A stretch of 64,000 nucleotides of DNA from Fratercula arctica (lineage: Eukaryota; Chordata; Aves; Charadriiformes; Alcidae), in assembly GCA_947846985.1 (NCBI GenBank), contig CANTUZ010000025.1:11964100-12028099 (forward strand), in the 5' to 3' direction. The notes under the pieces are model-generated. The model was not told the DNA's origin. It did not search any database and worked only from the letters and a program-made list of their open reading frames with translations. The translations under genes and the position numbers were made by a program. Below are positions 33,551 through 44,545 of the stretch, one piece after another (the stretch's first letter is position 1; the number at the start of each line of letters is the position of its first letter).

Positions 33551-33893
33551 TGCGTTTGCATAGAGGCACTTAAGTTGGGTCCCCCTTTAAGGTAATTTAC
33601 TGGCTGGAGTGGCTAGTATTCCTTTGTGCTGGTCTCCAGGTGGCCTTCCTTTGGGGTGTTTTACCCGTGTTTCCCCATTGGCCCTTGTTACCTCAGGAGC
33701 CCCTCGCTCATCTCCATAAGACTTCGAGTGTGCTGTAGTGTACCCAGCACATCTTGGAGCAACAGGCTGAGGGCCCTCACTAGCACCCCATCCCTCTAAC
33801 CTTGGTGTGTCATCCCTTGGCTTGTCATGGGCAAGCCTGATAATACCCCCCTCCCCCATCAAGTCTAGTTTAAAGCTCTGTCAATGAGCCCTG

Positions 33894-34974
33894 CTAGCTC
33901 ATGAGCAAAGACCCCCTTCCCCCTTTGAGAAAGATAAGCCCCACTCGACGCCAGCAGGCCTGGTGCCATGTAGGCCATCCCATTGTTAAAAAACCCAAAA
34001 TTGTGGTGGTGACACCAGCAACAGAGCCATGTATTAACAGACTGAGCGCGTCTGTGTCTTCCAGTGTCATTGCCCGCAACTGGAAGGAGAGAAAAATAAC
34101 CTGCACCCCAGATTCCCTTACTAACTTTCCCAAGGCCCTGAAGTCTCTTGTAATCAGCCTTGGGCTACATGTTGCGACTTCATTGCCACTCACATGGAAG
34201 AGCAGTGGTGGGTAACAGCCCAAGGGCCGTACCAGGCTAGGAAGTTTCCTAGTGATGTCCCTAACCCAGGCCCCAGGGAGGCAGCAGACTTCCCTAAAAG
34301 GAGGGTCTGCCTGGCATATTGGACCCTCTGTTCCCCTCAGAAGGGAGTCACCCACAACTATAACCCATCTCTTCTTCTTCCTCGTTGAGGTGGCCATTAT
34401 ACAGGGGGTAGGCATTTCCGGTCCTGGCAACTCCTCTGGTGTAGTCAGACCGTCATCCACATCATCCATTGGCTGGCCTACCTCATCCAGAGCCTCATAC
34501 CTATTGTACAGAGGCACCTGGGTGGGCAAGGAAGGGGTTCGCTTGCTGCCCCTAGCACGGATTTGCCTCCATTCACAGGTTTCCATTTGGCCACCGCCTT
34601 CCGCCTGGCGGGGGGAGGATACAGGATCCCCTTGGTCTTGGTTTTTTTTCTTGTGCCTGTCCCTGTTTCTTTCTCAGGGAGGTCAGAGCATCATTCCACC
34701 AGTCTATTTCTGTCTCACACTCTGTGATGGTCCTTAGCCTTTCTACTTCCTCTTTTAGCTCTGCCACCAGGCTGAGCAGATTGTCCACCTGGTCGCACCT
34801 CACACAGTTGTCTTCCCTACTACCGTCCATTAGTAGTGTAAGGTTGTGGTACTCCCTGCAGCCTGGGTGGCTGCATGTTTCCATGGGAGCTCTGTCTGTG
34901 TTGCTACATCTCTTCTGGCAAGTGCAGAGGACGTAGCTCTGACGGGTAGAGACCATGGCTAAGCTCCCCCTCAC
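33894..34974 (-). pseudogene. CR1 ORF1 (zinc motif, coiled coil, SGNH esterase), frameshifted
   Basis: The N-terminal frame (34573-34974, 133 residues) shows a cysteine/histidine cluster (CTCQKRC, CSHPGC, CVRCDQ) like the CR1 ORF1 zinc motif, followed by a short coiled coil (LLSLVAELKEEVERLR). The continuation is in another frame (33894-34586) and contains KKKRWVIVVGDSLLRG, the SGNH-esterase start with its GDS motif, then CCLPGAWVRDITRKLPSLV. A frameshift near 34580-34600 separates the two. In the CR1 family ORF1 binds RNA and the esterase is thought to help with lipid or membrane contacts. Confidence 0.82.
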
Positions 34975-35440
34975 CAGCCGAGCTCCCCTCTTGAGCTGGC
35001 AGAGCTTTCAGCACCCCAGTCACCACTCTCCTGATCACTTGAGCTCCCGAGAGCTGCCTTTTATGGGAGTTGGGTGGCTGCGGTTGCTGCTGGCCCCGCC
35101 CCCGCCTCGTCAGCTGCTCTCGTCCGAGCTGCCGGCTCCCTGCGGGTCCCTGCGCTGCCCTGGCCTTTCCCCGCTTCAGAAAAGCTCTGGAAAAGCCCCT
35201 TTTCGCTGCGATCGCCCGGCTCTGCCGCGGACGTGCCTGCACCGGAGCTGTTCGTCTTGGTGATCTTAGCCCAGTACCTTTTCCTGGTTTCTTTGATTGC
35301 CTGAAACTCTTCACAGTTCCGTTTGGATCACCGAGGAAAGGTGGGGTTTGGTGTGGTTTTGTGTTTTGGTTTTTTCTTTCCCTCCTCTCCTGAGCTTGCG
35401 GGCGTACCTGTTCCTGCAGTTCAGGCAGCCTCAAGGTGGG
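34975..35440 (-). promoter_or_regulatory. CR1 5'UTR with GC-rich promoter-like sequence
   Basis: This is the leader upstream of ORF1, GC-rich and CpG-rich between about 35080 and 35270. CR1 5'UTRs contain an internal promoter; most genomic copies have lost it by 5' truncation, so this is one of the few copies that could once have been transcribed on its own. Confidence 0.65.
35436..35440 (+). repeat. Target duplication GTGGG, left of solo LTR
   Basis: Matches 35973-35977 on the other side of the solo LTR. Confidence 0.9.
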
Positions 35441-35972
35441 TGTCATGGTTTAACCCCAGCCGGCAGTTAGGACCGTGTAGCTGCTCACGCAGTTCTCCCC
35501 CTTCCCCTCCAGAAGGGTAGGGAGAAGAGGGAGAAAAGGAGGGGAAAGGGAAAAAAACTCGTGGGTTGAGATAAAGACAGTTTAATAGAACAATAACAGA
35601 AAAAGGAAAATAATAATAATGGTAAAAGAATATACAAGATAAAGTAATACAACACATGTCACTCTCTCCACCCAGTGACTGGTTGCCCAGCTCATCCCGA
35701 GCAGTGATCGCAGATTCACGCCCCCTGGCCAACCCCCATTTATATACTGAGCATGACGTCTATGGTACGGAATATTCTGTTGGCCATTCTATTGTTCTGT
35801 CTATGCTCCTTCTCAGCTTCTATGGGAAGCTGAAAAGAGTCCTTGAAAAGTATAAACATCGCTTTGCAACAACTAAAACAATATGCATTACTGACAGTCC
35901 TTTCATACCAAATCTGAAAACACGGCAACCACTAGAAAGAAAATTAACTCTATCCCAGCTGAAACCAGGACA
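35441..35972 (-). mobile_element. Solo LTR (ERVL-like), 532 bp, with target duplication
   Basis: On the minus strand it starts TGTCCTGGTTTCAGCTGGG and ends GGTTAAACCATGACA. The five bases GTGGG stand directly before (35436-35440) and after it (35973-35977), proving insertion as a unit and later LTR-LTR recombination. Minus-strand TATATAAA lies at 35738-35745, with ATTAAA downstream near 35580. Its R region (GTTGAGATAAAGACAGTTTA on the plus strand) resembles that of the two proviruses, so the families are related. It sits at the 5' border of the CR1. Confidence 0.93.
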
Positions 35973-35977
35973 GTGGG
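35973..35977 (+). repeat. Target duplication GTGGG, right of solo LTR
   Basis: Matches 35436-35440. Confidence 0.9.
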
Positions 35978-35984
35978 CTCAGCT

Positions 35985-37255
35985 CTTCACAGAATCACAG
36001 CATCACAGAATGATAGGGGTTGGAAGGGACCTCTGGAGATCATCTAGTCCAACCCCCCTGCCACAGCAGGGTCACCTAGAGCAGGTTGCACAGGAACGCG
36101 TCCAGGCAGGTTTTGAATGTCTCCAGAGACGGAGACTCCACCACCTCTCTGGGCAGCCTGTTCCAGTGCTCTGCCACCCTCAAAGTAAAGAAGTTCCTCC
36201 TCATGTTTAGGTGGAACTTCCTATGCTTAAGTTTGTGCCCGTTACCCCTTGTCCTGTCCCCAGGCACCACTGAAAAGAGCCTGGCCCCATCCTCCTGACA
36301 CCCACCCTTTAAGTATTTATAAGCGTTGATAAGATCCCCCCTCAGCCGTCTTTTTTCCAGACTAAAAAGACCCAAATCCCTCAGCCTTTCTTCATAAGAG
36401 AGGTGTTCCAGTCCCCTGATCATCTTGGTAGCCCTTTGCTGTACCCTCTCCAGCAGATCCCTGTCTTTCTTGAACCGGGGAGCTGGACACAGTACTCCAG
36501 GTGTGGCCTCACCAGGGCAGAGTAGAGGGGAAGGATAACCTCCCTCGACCTGCTGGCCACACTCTTCTTGATGCACCCCAGGATGCCATTGGCCTTCTTG
36601 GCCACAGGGGCACACTACTGGCTCATGGTCATCCTGTTGTCCACCAGGACTCCCAGGTCTCTTTCCATGGAGCTGCTCTCCAGCAGGTCAGCCCCCAACC
36701 TGTACTGGTGCATGGGGCTATTCCTCCCCAGGTGCAGCACCCTACACTTGCCCTTGTTGAATTTCATAAGGTTTCTCTCCGCCCAACTCTCCAACCTGTC
36801 CAGGTCCCTCTGTATGGCAGCACAGCCTTCTGGTGTGTCAGCCACCCCTCCCATTTTTGTGTCATTGGCAAACTTGCTGAGGGTGCACTCTATCCCTTCA
36901 TCCAGGTCATTGATGAATATATTGAACAGGACTGGACCCAGTACTGACCCCTGGGGAACACCACTTCTCACAGACCTCCAACTAGACTCTGTGCCCCTAA
37001 TCATGACCCTCTGAGCTCTATCTTTCAACCAATTTTCAATCCACCCCACTGTCCATTCATCTAACCCACACTTCCTAAGCTTCCCTATGAGGATGCTGTG
37101 GGAGACAGTGGCGAAAGCCTTGCTTAAGTCAAGGTAGACAACATCCACTGCCCTCCCCTCATCTATCCATCCAGTCATGCCATCATAGAAGGCTATCACA
37201 TTCATCAGACATGATTTCCCCTCGGTGAATCCATGTTGACTACTTCCAATAGCTA
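35985..37255 (-). mobile_element. CR1 LINE, 5'-truncated
   Basis: Minus-strand CR1 closely related to the copy at 28995-30601. The tail (ACAGAATCACAGCATCACAGAATG at about 35989-36012) is slightly decayed. It ends 5' at about 37255 in the RT domain. An 8-bp-scale deletion around 36480 (compare 29490) breaks the reading frame. Confidence 0.9.
36076..37205 (-). pseudogene. CR1 ORF2 RT C-terminal part, frameshifted
   Basis: Upstream part 36615-37205 covers [16 protein letters not shown] (threonine or valine changes to the usual SKAFDTVSH), [20 protein letters not shown] and FANDTKMGG. The last replaces the first catalytic aspartate of FADD by asparagine, so this RT would be inactive even without the frameshift. 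The downstream part 36076-36615 continues to FLCNLL in another frame after stops near 36615 and the small deletion near 36480. Confidence 0.87.
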
Positions 37256-38600
37256 CTTCCTATAACTACTTCCCAGCACCAACCTCCTCCCCACTGGCTC
37301 CTGCACTCCTGCCCAGCAACCAGCCTTCGTGAGCAGCTGTATAGGCAGCCTTGTGCCCCACTAATAACTAATAAAACAGATGTGATGCATTATGTTGGTT
37401 TTTTTTTTTCCCCAGGCAGTTTCACTCCTATTCCCATTTTTGTGGCTTTTCATATTACAGAACAGAAGGTGAGAAAAATGTTTCTCCTTAAAGGAGAATC
37501 AATAAGCATTTGCAGCGTCCGCTTTGTGATTCAACACCCTTCTAGTTTAAAGAGAAGCATAAATTCAAATCGTAAAAGACTTTTTAAAGGGTCGTTTGCT
37601 TGTCATAGGAAATGATAAAGTGTAGGAAATGTTTCAGGTTTCATATAAAAGAGCACATCAAGTATCAAATATGGAATTAGAAATCAGAAGACAATCTCAA
37701 CACTGCAAGTTTTTGTGTCCTTTTCTTACCAGATCAAGTAATCATTCATTCCAGTGTAATTCAAAGAAATATATTTAATAATTTGCCAGAATTTCATACC
37801 AGTTTATCTTACTTTATGTACTTTACTTCATGCCAATTAAAAATATAACTGCTGATGACCTTGATAATCTTTAATTTAACAGAACTAAGAAATCTCTTAA
37901 CCAAGAAAAATAAGCATCTCCAGAGACTCACTAAAATAAGTGCCTAAAATAGATAGGATGAATCACTGCTTGGATGTGACTTTTTCTCTGTTGATGAGGG
38001 AGGGAGCTTAAACCGGTTGCATGTGTTTAGGCATCTTTAGACATTTCACATTAGTTGAGAGGAATCCTGTCCTAGATGTTCCCATCAAACAAAGATACAC
38101 TTTAAGGTTTGATTTTTCTGGGTGGAATGTTAATGTCTTTCTTAACTTAAGGATGTCAGAGGTAGAGGGCTGAAAGTCCACACTATAGTTGATGTTAATA
38201 CATTGTAAACACAAAGCAAAATTTTTTTTTTTTTGCAGAACCATGTTTTTCAGATCAAGACAAAGCAGTGCGAAAGTGTGAAACAAAGGAGAGAAAGCAC
38301 AAGCAGATATACTAAATCAATGCATTTCCTCTCCAGCTTGCCATGTATATGTATACATCTTCTGTGAATTGAAGGAGACATCAGAAAAAGCTAGAAAAAT
38401 AAATAAAACCATCTTTCAAGAAAATACGAGAAATCCTGGAGACAACAATATGGTGCCACAGGACACAGTACAAGAGAGTTGAAGTTTGTGGCTTCAAATT
38501 TTGACCAGAAAAATTTAGCAATTGTTAAAAATATTCTGGGATTTTAGGATCAAATCTTAATAACTTATCCTATCTATTTTGGTTGCTGGGATTTTTTTAA

Positions 38601-38894
38601 TCATACATAGGTCAAATACTCAGAGTTCAGCCCAGTGTGCTTGCTACTGATCTTAGAAAAATCTGGCCAATTAGACAGAATCTTTGTGAACGCATATTTT
38701 AATACATTTTCAACATTAGCATCCGTGTCCCTGGGCAGGAAGGCAGGTATAAGAACCACCAGAGGCAAGGGTAGATCAAGGTCAGCATTTATAACTTCTG
38801 TAATGAATTCTGGACCTTGTACCCAGAAATCTTTAACCAAGGGGCAATCATAAATTAAAGGAGTTAAAACTTGAACATAACTTATATCCGACAA
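38601..38894 (-). pseudogene. Possible L1/Tx1-like LINE ORF2 C-terminal remnant
   Basis: A 97-residue minus-strand frame contains IYDCPLVKDFWVQ, then an LPLVVLIPAFLP segment and KYAFTKILSNW. This order (aromatic-x-C-P...F-W, hydrophobic strand, A-x-x-x-I-L-x-N-W) recalls the C-terminal zinc-like region of L1 and Tx1 clade ORF2 proteins, which CR1 lacks. The cysteine partner residues upstream are not visible. It may be chance; birds keep only rare ancient remnants of this clade. Confidence 0.3.
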
Positions 38895-38996
38895 AAAGTC
38901 TCTTTATAACTTGATTCATCTTTAGGGAACGCAGAGACTGTTGCATAACAGCAGACTGAGATGTTAAAAGAAAGTTTTTCCCAAACCAAGTTTTCT

Positions 38997-39001
38997 ATAG
39001 T
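38997..39001 (+). repeat. Target duplication ATAGT, left
   Basis: Matches 39742-39746. Confidence 0.9.
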
Positions 39002-39741
39002 TGTCCTGGTTTGAGGCAAAACAGAACCAATTTTCTGATTTGTAATTTTACTTTTTAGCTGGGCCTCTTCTAACTAACTAAAGTCTGAAATTCACAGCAT
39101 ATTGTTCAGAAACTGTTCGCTCTCAGAGTGATAAGACCTGATTATACCAAGGAATGGTATGCACAGAGGCTCTTGCTTATACTTATTGCTATAACAACCA
39201 AGGTCAGCTAACTTCGCTGTTTGCCCCGTTAGAGGGTCAGAAGCGGAGAAGTGTAGAGGGGTCCCACCTGCAGGGAGGAGCGAATGGGACAGGTGACCCA
39301 AAACTGACCAACAGGGTATTCCATCCCATATGCATCATGCTCAGTATAAAAGCTAAGGGATCAAAGGGGCAAGGCTGCTCTGGCTCGTCTTTTCTTCAAT
39401 GGCCGACATCTGAGGAGGACCCTGTCTGTTCGTCTGCCTTTGATCCTGATCTGAGCATTCCTGACTCTAGTTCCGGAATTCAGCTCCTGTCCATCGCTGA
39501 CTCCAGTCTGGGACCTTCCCTGTGTCTGCTGGTGACGCGATCATCATCCTGGGAGCTGGATACAGTTTTGTATATATTGTATACTTTTTTTTTCTCTATT
39601 ATTATTTACTATTTTCTTATTTATTATTATTTTCATTAAAGTAGTTCTTTTTCTAAACTCGTAAATCCCTTATCTCTTCCTCTCCTCTCTGGAGGGGGGC
39701 ATCTGTCGTTCTGATTGGCCAATCTGGCCAAAACCACAACA
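39002..39741 (+). mobile_element. Solo LTR, 740 bp, with target duplication
   Basis: Starts TGTCCTGGTTTGAGGC and ends GGCCAAAACCACAACA. ATAGT is present on both sides (38997-39001 and 39742-39746). A TATAAAA box at 39345-39351 and an ATTAAA signal at 39635-39640 are in the right order for the plus strand, followed by a T-rich stretch. It is well preserved. The internal retroviral part has been removed by LTR recombination. Confidence 0.93.
39345..39351 (+). promoter_or_regulatory. TATA box of the solo LTR
   Basis: TATAAAA in the U3-R region, about 290 bases before the ATTAAA signal. Confidence 0.6.
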
Positions 39742-39746
39742 ATAGT
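39742..39746 (+). repeat. Target duplication ATAGT, right
   Basis: Matches 38997-39001. Confidence 0.9.
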
Positions 39747-40652
39747 GCAGCAATCTGATAGCTGTGATTACAATCATCACTCTAACACTCCACTTATAAA
39801 CTGGTATAATTTATAGGCTTTTGAGGAGTTATGTGAATATAGAACTTGGACACAATTATATGAATCAAGTGTTGCATTTCCTTTTTACTCCTGGCAAAAA
39901 AACCCAAACAAACATTTTAGATGTATGCTTATTGAGAGAGTAGAAGAAGAATGTAAAAATTGAGGATAGTTTCTGACCAAGGGAACACATTATTCCAGCA
40001 TTTGAGGCAGAACATTCAGAAAGATACAGAATTTACCTTTGACAAAGTAATTAAATCTGGCAAGCAAGGGAATTTGCTTCATCCAGTATGATGTTTATAG
40101 GGACAGATAGTCATTTTGCTGTTTGGACATGAGAGAGAATATAAAATGAGAAAGAAAAGAGACCTGGTGGAGAAAGTTGTGTACTGTTCAAACTCAGACT
40201 TGACAAAAACAGTACAAGTTGTTGTTCATGCTGTAGCATAAAATGCAAGATAAAATGGTGCCCAGAAGCACTACTGTACAATGGTTTATCTACCACAATA
40301 CTTGCTAAAACAGTCACAGTATATTCAAATGGCTTTGGTCCTCGGACACTGGCATAAATAATTTTCATGTCTTTGCATATAGGAGGTCAATATTAGCTAA
40401 ATAAGAAACACTTGTCCTCATAGCTAAGAGAGGCTTAACCAAGAAAGAAAACCCTACAAGGAATTTAATGCTTGTTTGGTTTTAGGTGCAATTCTATGAT
40501 TTGCAGATTGGGTACAAACCTGGGAAAGATTTGTTTGATCCTGATGCACTTTCTGGAGCAGCTGACAAAAACAAAGCGAGACAAAGCCAATAGTTTGCAT
40601 GTGTGGTGGGGAAATGATCACGTTTGTTCTCATTTTTTTCTCTGTCACCATG
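39747..40652. other. Intergenic DNA, no feature seen
   Basis: AT-rich; no homology or repeat family recognised. Confidence 0.4.
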
Positions 40653-41165
40653 TGTGTTGGGTGACACAGCTTAACAGCAAGGAAGAGAGCTACCTGCTTG
40701 CTGTTCCCAGGCTGCTGCGCACAGTGTCAGATCGGCCCCTCTGGGGTGGTGGGGCTCATGGGGCTGCCAGGTGGGGCAGGCAGAGAGTGAGAGGCCCTGT
40801 GAGCCGTGGCTCAGCCATTTGGTCAAAGGCTGGGAGGGTTCCCAGCAAGAAACTGAGCAGTTGCATAGCCAAGTAGCAGACAAGATGGAAAGGAGAAATC
40901 TCAAGGGACCCATAGGGGACTGTACAGATTTTTCTGAACTACCAGTTCAGAAGGAAAGGAGCTATCCCTGCAATAAATCCTTTAATTTTCATCTATTTAA
41001 CCCTGATCTTTTCTGTTTAAGAAGTTAGTTATTCTAGAGTGAGATCTGAAAAATCTCTAGATTTATTGATTCAAAAGTCTTGGGAGGTTTTAGGTGTATT
41101 CCCTTAGGGAAAATGATGCAGGCAGTTCTACTTCACAGCTCTGCACAACTCAGAGTCCCATCACA
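40653..41165 (+). mobile_element. Candidate solo LTR, 513 bp
   Basis: Starts TGTGTTGGGTGACACAGC and ends CCCATCACA, giving TGTG...CACA termini. The flanks are CCATG (40648-40652) and GCATG (41166-41170), a 5-bp duplication with one mismatch. AATAAA is at 40972-40977. No TATA box was found and the family is not recognised, so the call rests on termini and flanks. Confidence 0.5.
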
Positions 41166-42591
41166 GCATGCCAATCAGTTTAAAAAAGAAAAAAACCAAA
41201 ACCTGCCTTTCCAATACTGAAGGGAAAGCAGATTGTGATTGCCCAAACTGCTGTTGAGAATAAGACACAGAAAAAAAATATTAAGAGTATTTAGACAGTG
41301 TAATCATAGCCTTTACTGTCTCTCTGAGAGACAGCTGCCAAGCCTAGATGGGATTTTGCTTAAACATATCTGCATGGTGCTTTCTGAAGTGTAACAAGGA
41401 GATGTTTAATGAACTCACACAGAGATTATTTGGGAGCAGAAAAATATGAAAGATGGTGAAGATGGTTTATGCAGGTATCAAATATGTTGGGATATTGAGG
41501 AATCCTCACAAAACCTAACCCTACTAATAAATCAGTGATGAGTTCTGGGTTATAGAATTTCCCTGATTTATATTGACTAGGTAGTACTCTACTTAATAGC
41601 TTACTATGGCTATTATACTTAGTTTCATAAGGTAAGCCTTTCATTTTGATGTTTGACAACAAACCACATACATGGCTTTAAGCTGTTCATAATAAGATTG
41701 GACATAAATATATATTGCAAGTCCCAGCTATCCCAAGTGATCCAAGAGCCTGGTGGAAAACAATAATGAAGCCCCTGCCACTGGGTCACACTGTGCATGG
41801 ACAGACCGAGGAGGAGTGAATGCAGAATAGTTCTCTCAACTTTCTCTTCTGTTAGAAATTGATAATAAGACTTGCTAGCACCACTGCTACCTAATAGGAG
41901 GTCCACTGAGGACTTGCGGATATAAAAGAAAACCAAAAAATCTTCTCATTTATTGCCTGGAGCTGACACAGCTTCCTAAAAGAAGACACTGTACATATTT
42001 ATGTGATGGGAAAGAATGACACAGCCCCCTGTGATAATGAAAGCAAAAGTTTTTCCACACAGAGACAAATGGAAAAAAGGGCAAAATCTTCTTTCAGTGC
42101 AATAATAGCAGAAGAACAGACAGAGATCCGAGTTGTCTTTTTTGTCTGTAAAGGTTGAAGCCAGAAGCAGCTCCAGCACCCTGAAATAGCTGAGTCTCAG
42201 GGAATGCCATCACGAGAGTTGGTGGCCTGACTGCTCCCAGGCAACTGATGCGCTGACCGCCTCAGAAAGTGTCGCTGCACCACAGGACAGCACAAGCAGC
42301 ATGTCACTTAATAAGTACTCCCAGTTCTTGTACTCAAGAAATTAGCAATAGGTACCCAATTTTAAATTCTATACTTTGCAGTTGTGGTTTTGTTCTGCTA
42401 AACTGGGAAAACCAAATAAAGGAAATGCCATATTTGAGAAGTTCTGATATGAGCTATTTGGCACTGAGATCATTAACAGCACAGAATACAAGTCCCCAGT
42501 TTTTTAAGAATATCTTGAAGATATTCTTATATCTTTATATCAGATATATCTTATATCTTTCATATAACTTCTTTAAGTAACACTGTGGAAA
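41166..42591. other. Intergenic DNA, no feature seen
   Basis: No gene. A short TATATCTT-rich patch lies at about 42515-42560. Confidence 0.4.
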
Positions 42592-43163
42592 TGTAGATGT
42601 CCCATCCCACTCGGTGGGTGAGGGTAAGGTTAACTTTTTAATTCTCTGTGCAGTAGCCAGAGTAACGACAATTACTCGAGAGGTTTTAAACAAATTACAA
42701 ATTTACTTAAACTCGGCAGAACTACAATGGATAGAGGCTTGGCAAAACTTGTAATGATATTATTCTTATGCTAAATTCAGTGGAATTACAAAAGTTAGTG
42801 TTTTGTTAAAAACTTACAACGACATTACCCTTATGTGCCAGAAAAGTGAAGTCAGAGACAGACAGAGAGGAGAGAGAGATATGTGAGGAAAGGAGAAAGA
42901 AAAAGGAAAGATATCACCACCCTTGGATCCAGCAACAGTCTCTGCTCATAGTTGTGGTCCTCAAGTGGTCGGTGCACACATGAAAGCATGTCCTTCTTTC
43001 TTTTATACTCAAAGTGCCCACCCTTACAGGCGGGGACTTGTCATCACTGAGCATGTGCAATGGGTGCCCAGGAATGTTCCAGAAAAGGAGCACGCGCAGT
43101 AAATGTTCAGGAATGTTCCAGAAATGAGTTGGTGGGGTGTGGGGGCATCTTGGAGACCTCACA
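42592..43163 (-). mobile_element. LTR with adjoining polypurine tract (3' LTR of a truncated ERV)
   Basis: On the minus strand it starts TGTGAGGTCTCCAAGATGCC and ends GGGATGTCTACA. A TATAAAA box lies at plus 43004-43010, on the minus strand. Immediately upstream on the minus strand (43164-43177) stands the purine-rich CCACAGGGAGGGGAC, the expected polypurine tract of a 3' LTR. Only about 50 bases of internal sequence remain before CR1 homology starts at about 43215. No target duplication can be paired. Confidence 0.55.
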
Positions 43164-43178
43164 GTCCCCTCCCTGTGG
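43164..43178 (-). promoter_or_regulatory. Polypurine tract of the truncated ERV
   Basis: AGGGAGGGGAC on the minus strand directly precedes the LTR start TGTGAGG. Confidence 0.5.
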
Positions 43179-43214
43179 GGTTGACTGAGTAGTGACTTTT
43201 CACAGGTTTCCCTG

Positions 43215-43605
43215 ACCAAGGTGCAGGGCCCGTACTTGGCCTTGTTGAACCTCATGAGGTTCACATGGGCCCACTTCTCAAGCTTGTCCAGGTCCCTCTG
43301 GATGACATCCCATCCCTCAGGTGTGTCAACCGCACCCCTCATCTTGGTGTAGTCCACAAACTTGCTGAAGGTGCATTCGATCCCTCTACGTCATTGATGA
43401 AGATATTGAACAGTACTGGTCCCAATACTGACCCCTGAGGGACATCACTTGTCACTGATCCCCATCTGGACATTGAGCCCTTGACCACTACACTCTGGAT
43501 GCGACCATCCAACCAATTCCTCATCCACTGAACAGTCCACCCATCAAATCCATATCTCTCCAATTTGGAGAGCAGGATGTTGTGGTGGACCCTGTCAAAG
43601 GTTGC
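43215..43605 (-). mobile_element. CR1 ORF2 fragment
   Basis: Minus-strand CR1 RT region only: it encodes [14 protein letters not shown], [23 protein letters not shown] and [17 protein letters not shown] segments in two frames (43339-43563 and 42914-43357). Both the 3' tail and the upstream part are absent. Several short deletions are visible, for example in the DLDE-type segment near 43385. Confidence 0.85.
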
Positions 43606-44545
43606 ACCTAAATTCTATTTTAATGTTATTCCATGACTTATTTCAGCTGGTTAGGATAACAAGAGTATCTTGATCAGCACAATATGTAGCCCTATTGCAC
43701 CTTACAAGCAAAATCAGTTCTCCTTTGGAAGCCTGTTTTTCTTATTTGGGTTGCATACATGCTGAGTGGTCACTTAGGTTTTGGCAGCATCAGGGAGAAG
43801 TAAAGGGAATAGGTGCCTCTGAGCCAGGAAGTTACTCCTGCTGCGTGAGCTTTGTCAGTGGTGGATATTTGGGCAGGCAAAGGACGCACATGTATTTTTT
43901 GTCTTGTTGGAATTTATGTCTGTAACATAACATGTTTTCATCAGATCCTCATGATTTGTGACTTATGCAAGAGAACTATTTTTGAATGTGGTTCAGTATT
44001 TAATAACAGTACTGCTTAAGCTAAATGATGAATGTTCATGGTTACTTTGCATCTGGATCAGCTCCCCAGTCCAGTTTACCCCATAACTGCACAAATGCTC
44101 ATGCAAGCATCATGCACAGATGGAAAAGAAGATAGAGAAGCAGAGGGAAGGTGCACCAATTAAAACCTGTAAAGCTGCCAGGGCATTGTTTGAGAAATTT
44201 GCTTTAGGGTTTTGACAAGAGCCACTTTTTATCTGTGCTTGCACTGCATTTTCCAGTGCTCTCTGATAGAAATATAGGTTGTAACTATACTCTATACAGG
44301 TATCCAACCCGACAGGTTAGGTGTCAGAGGCATTTATTTTCCAAAATCACATTCATAGCTCAGGTTGTCTGAATTCAAACAGAAGATTAAGGCAAAAAAT
44401 GTAAATGTCTAGCCATATCCCCAGATACCTGATAGTTGTGACTGCATTGCTCTTCTTGATGTACTTTAAGAAGGTAGAATGTACTTTTTAAAAGGTAAAA
44501 TATATTTTAGAATGTAGAATTTCTCATTAAGTAAGAATAAAGAGC
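43606..44545. other. Intergenic DNA, no feature seen
   Basis: No gene or repeat family recognised. Confidence 0.4.

Larger units (their letters stand above)
31716..35440 (-). mobile_element. CR1 LINE with 5'UTR, ORF1 and most of ORF2
   Basis: Minus-strand CR1 of about 3.7 kb, unusual in still having its 5' portion: a GC-rich 5'UTR (about 34975-35440), ORF1 (33894-34974) and ORF2 from the endonuclease into the RT, where it is cut off at 31716 by the LTR fragment. The RT catalytic core and the CR1 3' tail are therefore missing here. A block at about 32925-33336 is identical to 63589-64000. Confidence 0.88.
37256..39001. other. Intergenic DNA
   Basis: Mostly AT-rich DNA without recognisable genes. 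Near the end there is a possible LINE remnant (38601-38894, separate entry). Confidence 0.45.
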
